From Datisca glomerata (lineage: Eukaryota > Streptophyta > Magnoliopsida > Cucurbitales > Datiscaceae), in the NCBI GenBank assembly GCA_003255025.1, contig QANY01004052.1, positions 1,116,001-1,180,000 on the forward strand: a DNA stretch of 64,000 nt, read 5' to 3'. A program made the position numbers and the translations under genes. The notes under the pieces were generated by a model. It was not told the origin of the DNA and ran no database searches. It worked only from the letters and a program-made list of their open reading frames with translations. Positions 60,100 to 64,000 of this stretch are shown one piece after another. The first letter of the stretch is position 1; each line of letters begins with the position of its first letter.

Positions 60100-60623
60100 G
60101 AAACTTGGTACAAGGTGATGAAAAAGCTAGTTTTGGCCATTGTAACTGCAACAAGGAAGTTGAGGCCTTATTTCAAAACCCCGTTCAGAGAAACACTGGA
60201 GCATTTCATTTCATTCGGATTCAAATCATTGAATAACAACTCAGAGTACGAAGGCTTGATAGTGGGAGTCTCACTACTATGAGAATTAGAGGTAACTTAC
60301 GTAAAAATATTATATGACTCGATGCTAATTGTGAAATATGTTACCAAAGAATTCATGGTAAAAGATGAAATAATGATCAATTACTTGTAATGGGTGAAAG
60401 AGTTACTGGGTCAACTAAAAAGCTATAAGATCTGTCAGATCTTAAGAACAAAAAATGGGCACGCAGATGCTTTGGAAAACTTGGGGTCTTCACTGCAATT
60501 CCCTCACAGAAAGAATGTACCGATGGAATTTCTAAAAAAAAGCAAGTATCTTATCCCGCTAAAGGAAGTGGCAGATATAGAAATTGAAAAAGAATCAAGC
60601 TGGCAAGGCGATGTGATTTGCTA
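60100..60623 (+). pseudogene. RNase H remnant with internal deletion, Tat element 2
   Basis: MKKLVLAIVTATRKLRPYFK is followed at once by TPFRETLEHFISFGFKSLNN, NSEYEGLIVGVSLL, KDEIMINYL and ILRTKNGHADALENLGSSLQ. Compared with element 1, the end of the first RNase H and the start of the archaeal-type RNase H (with its first catalytic Asp) are missing between LRPYF and LEHF. The element could not have made a complete RNase H after this deletion. Confidence 0.8.
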
Positions 60624-60689
60624 GTTAAAGGATGAGGTATTGCCTAGTGATAACCTTCAAGCAAAGAAAATTCAGCAGCCAAGTGCCAT

Positions 60690-61480
60690 GTATTGTCTAA
60701 TTAATGGATTACTGTATAAAAGATCATTTTTAGGCTCATATTTGAAAAATGTCTACAGGAAAAGGAGGCGCAATATGTCTTAGCAAAAATCCATGAAGAA
60801 ATATGTGATAATCATACTAGGGGCATATCTCTAGCTCACAAGGTGTTGAACGAACAATATTACTGGCCTAAAATGAACCAAGACGCTAAACAACATGCAA
60901 GAAATGTGATAAGTTTCAATGTTTTGTACTTATAGTCAAAATGACCCCTGGTGAACTCAATACCGTTGTAAAACCTTGGCCGTTCATACAATGGGCCCTT
61001 GACATCGTTGGACCACTCCCTACGGCGGCAACTTAGAAACGCTTCATGTTGATAGCAACAGATTATTTCACTAAGTGGATTGAGATTGAAGCTTTCGCTA
61101 GAATTATGAAGAAGAAGTAAAAGGATATTTGTGGAAAAACATAGTATGTCGGTCGGGATCCCACGAGTTCGTATTTCTGGCAACGAACATCAGTTCACGG
61201 GTAAAATAGTGAAAACCTTCTGTGAATACTTAAATATCATCAATCTATTTTCTACACCATACTACCCGTGAGTGAATGGGAAAGCTTAGAGTATACTTGA
61301 TAATATGTAGAAATGACTAGAATCAGCCAAATGAAATGGGTAGAGGAATTGCCAACAGTGTTATTGGCGTACAGAACGACTCCCAGAATGGCAACCGTCA
61401 AAATGCCATTCGCTCTAATGTACAAAATAGAAGCAATAATACCAATAGAGATTGAAAACCCCAAAATGAAATAAGAGCTA
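60690..61480 (+). pseudogene. integrase of Tat element 2, broken
   Basis: Nucleotide-level match to element 1 in order: YCLINGLLYKRSFLGSYLK, an AKIHEEICD..H-type zinc region, LNTVVKPWPFIQWALDIVGP, a RFMLIATDYFTKWIEIEA core (catalytic D of ATDYFTKW), TPYYP and an IAYRTTPRMATVKMPF-like end, spread over all three frames. A GRTLHHQRNWWQHILLPDNR frame at 61681 is the out-of-phase C-terminal tail. Confidence 0.8.
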
Positions 61481-61899
61481 ACTAAGCAACAAAATGAGGA
61501 ACTTATGAAGGAGAAACTTGATCTGTTGGAAGAACGAAGAGAAGGATCTCTTGTCCGAATGGCCCATTATAATCAGAAAAGAAAAGCTTACTTCAAAAGA
61601 AGGGTTAGAAGACATGATTTTTAGAAAGGAGACATAGTTCTAAAGAAAGCCTTTTAAACTGAAGGAAAGCTTGGACCAACTTGGGAAGGACCCTACATCA
61701 TCAAAGGAATTGGTGGCAACATATACTATTACCTGACAATAGAAGGAGCAGAACTGACAAAACCTTGGAATGCTGCTCATCTGACAAAGTATTTTATTTA
61801 AATTATGACTGTAATTCTTTCTTTATAGTGAATAATTTTCTCTTGGTTTATTCCCGCAAGGGTTTTTGATATAAAAGACTTGGTTCCAATTCTATACTT

Positions 61900-62330
61900 T
61901 CTCCTAAAAATAAACTAGAGGTCGGTAATCTCATGGCTTAAGCCCTTGAGAGTGGGGTAACATTCTCCCTAAAGTGTGGAAACTAAAGTTCGACAATCTC
62001 GTGGCCTAAACCCTTGGCAGCGGGAAAAACATCTCCCTAAAATGTGGAAACTAAAGATCGGTGGTCTCGTGGCCTAAGCCCTTGGGAGCGGGAAAATTTT
62101 CTCTATAAAATATGGAAATTAAAGGCCGGAGGTCTCGTGGCCTAAGCCCTCGAGAGCGGGCAAACCTTCTCCCTAAAATATGAAAATTAAAGGTCGATGG
62201 TCTTGCGGCCTAAGTCTTTAAGAGAGGGGACATCTTCTCTTAAAAATCTAAAAATTAAAAGGTTGGCAGTCTCCTGGCCTAAACGTTGAGAGTGGGAAAA
62301 ACCTTCTCTCTAAAATCTGGAAAACAAAGC
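61900..62330 (+). repeat. ~62-bp minisatellite after pol in Tat element 2
   Basis: Six units of TCGTGGCCTAAGCCCTTG, GGAGCGGGAAAA, CTTCTCCCTAAAATATGG and AAATTAAAGGTCGG. Not related in sequence to the minisatellite at the same place in element 1. Confidence 0.88.
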
Positions 62331-62799
62331 AAGCAAATGTCTAAGTATATGAAAGCAATCAAACTTGAAAGAAACAAAAGCGAAAGGCAAAGAAGGACCA
62401 GAAGTTCCAAAGAAAAATAAGGGACATCCAAAAAGAAGATAAAAAAACAAAAATCAAAGACTTTGGGATCGAATCTAAGAGAAAGCAGATGTACCAACTA
62501 AAGCACTGTAAGCGAAATTTCCTATGAGTTTGATATGAAGTAAATCTCTTATGTGTAAAACTTGAATTATCTTCAAGTTTTAGCTCAAGTATCTAGGAAA
62601 ATTGACAGAGTAGGTTTTCTTCGAGCAAAAAAAAAAAAGAAAGTGAAAGAAAAAGAAAAAAAAGCAATAATCTGGCAAAGTGTTGCAAAAGAACATTTCA
62701 TTGACTGTTGAAGATTACAAAATGATCTTTTTAAGAACAAGGGAAGAAAAATGCAAGTGCAGGAATTGAAAAAAGCAAGTACAAGAAAAGTAATCTACG

Positions 62800-63250
62800 A
62801 AGCTTCTTGGTCGGCAGTATCAGCAGCGGCATCTTCCGTTGAAGCATTGATCTCTAAATGACCCTCCGGGAGATCATTTCAAAGAGGCATACAGGGAGCA
62901 CCCTTGGCATGACGATCTTTATAACCAGCACTGTAAGCCTTTCCTTCATCCTTATCAAATAAAGCCTCGTACTCAACTTCGATATGTCCTTCTTGTTCTT
63001 TAGCCTTGGCCTTGGCCGCCTCCGAAGCCAACAACTTCTCCTCAGCAGTCGCCAACTTTCCTTCAACAAAGGATAAGTTTTCTCCAGCGATAGTAAACTC
63101 TCTCTCTGACGACTCAAGAGCTTCCTTCCACTCCCTTAAAGAGTCCTTGGGCTTAGACCATTCTTCAGCTATTGCACGGCATCCTGAGTAAGCCATGCAA
63201 TAAATCCTTGGAATTCAGCCTCAGTCTTTTTCAGAGCATCCCTCTCGGCA
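62800..63250 (-). pseudogene. antisense ORF of Tat element 2, cut by a later insertion
   Basis: Minus-strand frame (open from 63196) reads MAYSGCRAIAEEWSKPKDSL, then the coiled-coil-like SEREFTIAGENLSFVEGKLA and TAEEKLLASEAAKAKAKEQE, ending with KDRHAKGAPCMPL at 62879. The peptide is rich in E, K and A. It resembles the antisense ORF of element 1 in order and in the KxxPCM ending. Upstream (toward 63257) the frame appears to continue with residues like ERDALKKTEAEFQGF before it is cut by the element at 63258. Confidence 0.6.
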
Positions 63251-63257
63251 AAAAGAA

Positions 63258-64000
63258 TGTAACAACCCAAAAATTTAACTAAGTTTTAGTTAAATCACTT
63301 AACAAAAAAATGTTGTGAAAGCTAGGTCAATTTTTTAACTAACTCATACTAAATAAAATGACATATTGTAGAAAATAAATCCTTCATCAAAATTTTAATT
63401 ACATAAAAAGACTTACCTAAAATCATTCAAGAACTAAAGAGAGAGTGTTTTAGAAATTCACAATTTAATTAAAATAAAATACAACATCAAGTAAATATTT
63501 TCTAAAGACTTTTAAACAAGATTTATTAACTCTCATCCGTTCCCAGAGACTCTAGAGCTCTTTGACAATAAACTCATCATCAATGTTATCATCATCCGAA
63601 AATTTATAATTACACGAAGTGAGTATATAAAAATATGCCCAGTAAGTCAAATTCACACATATATAACATATAGTACCATTCACAATCACATATGAAACAT
63701 ATTACACACAAAGCTTTCAAATCTTTCTTATAGAGTTCGCTGGCCAACTTCCATTAGAGCTCGTCACCACACCCAGAACAGAGATTATCCGTTGGTTATT
63801 GTTAGCTTGTGAGGTAAGTACAAGTGGCATTCCTTATGAGTACAACTTTGCACCTTTGAGAAGATGGAACCAGTTGCAAAGTTTCCTTTCCCACAAACTA
63901 ACCAGACCATATAACAGTGACCCTTTCTCGAAGGATTAGGTAAACAGAGACCTTTCCTGAAGGATTAAGCAAAAATAGACATTTCATCAAGAACGAGGCA
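63258..64000 (+). mobile_element. start of another LTR-type element, runs off the window
   Basis: Sequence changes abruptly inside the antisense ORF at TGTAACAACCCAAAAATTTA, a common opening for plant gypsy LTRs (TG then TAAC-type). Up to 64000 there is AT-rich DNA, then repeated (GAGACC/GTGACC)CTTTCTCGAAGGATTA-type motifs near 63920-63970. No coding sequence is seen. Type and length cannot be settled without the far end. Confidence 0.5.

Larger units (their letters stand above)
52124..63257 (+). mobile_element. Tat-lineage gypsy retrotransposon 2 (decayed, interrupted twice, 3' LTR outside window)
   Basis: 5' LTR about 52124-52559, then leader TTTTGGTGTTTTAATTGAGA, gag from 52622, a CACTA element at 53365-57438, the rest of gag, then protease, reverse transcriptase, shortened RNase H, integrase, minisatellite and antisense ORF. 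At 63258 another element begins. The layout mirrors element 1, but protein fragments are clearly different in sequence. So this is a related subfamily and not a recent copy. The LTR start is tentative because the second LTR is not seen. Confidence 0.82.

Overview
This is a 64 kb piece of an AT-rich plant nuclear genome. It looks like a eudicot: intron-rich genes with short exons, TIR DNA transposons, and Ty3/gypsy elements of Tat type. Only three multi-exon host genes and one small intronless gene are well supported. Most of the rest is nested transposable elements (TEs). No rRNA, tRNA or CRISPR was recognised. There is one unresolved base (N) at 11340.

Layout. 1-2992: non-coding. 2993-3385 (+): small basic 'Josephin-like' protein of unknown function. 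4431-7828 (-): 11-exon TRM7/FTSJ1-type tRNA 2'-O-methyltransferase; all splice joins could be read and give 316 aa. About 9150-20852: an old long-LTR gypsy element (minus strand, gag only, LTRs about 3 kb). Its left LTR holds a 782-bp solo LTR. Its right LTR holds a block with a group II intron domain V motif (likely mitochondrial DNA) and a Mutator-like foldback element packed with palindromes. About 21090-21620: solo LTR of a second family. 23402-26117 (-): 10-exon RPN8 (26S proteasome lid), 306 aa. 27080-29208 (-): four-exon NRT1/PTR (NPF) transporter with a one-base frameshift in the last exon.

30855-36419: LARD-type element with 5-bp target site duplication (TSD) GTAAC, no coding capacity and many minisatellites. 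36428-37376: hAT element with 8-bp TSD CACTAAAT. About 37784-40394: second copy of the palindrome-rich Mutator-like family. 41471-51949: decayed Tat-lineage gypsy element with TSD TTAAT, gag-pol plus archaeal-type RNase H, a 466-bp tandem duplication in the RNase H region, and an antisense ORF. About 52124-63257: second Tat element, interrupted in gag by a 4,074-bp CACTA transposon (TSD CAT) and in its antisense ORF by another element that starts at 63258 and runs off the window.

The host genes are unrelated housekeeping or transport functions and do not form a pathway. The least explained features are the two Mutator-like copies. They share terminal sequences and a 21-bp palindrome (nine-base arms around CCC/GGG) but have quite different spacers between palindromes. 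The mitochondrial-like insert with templated repair scars, and the antisense ORFs shared by the two Tat elements, also stand out.
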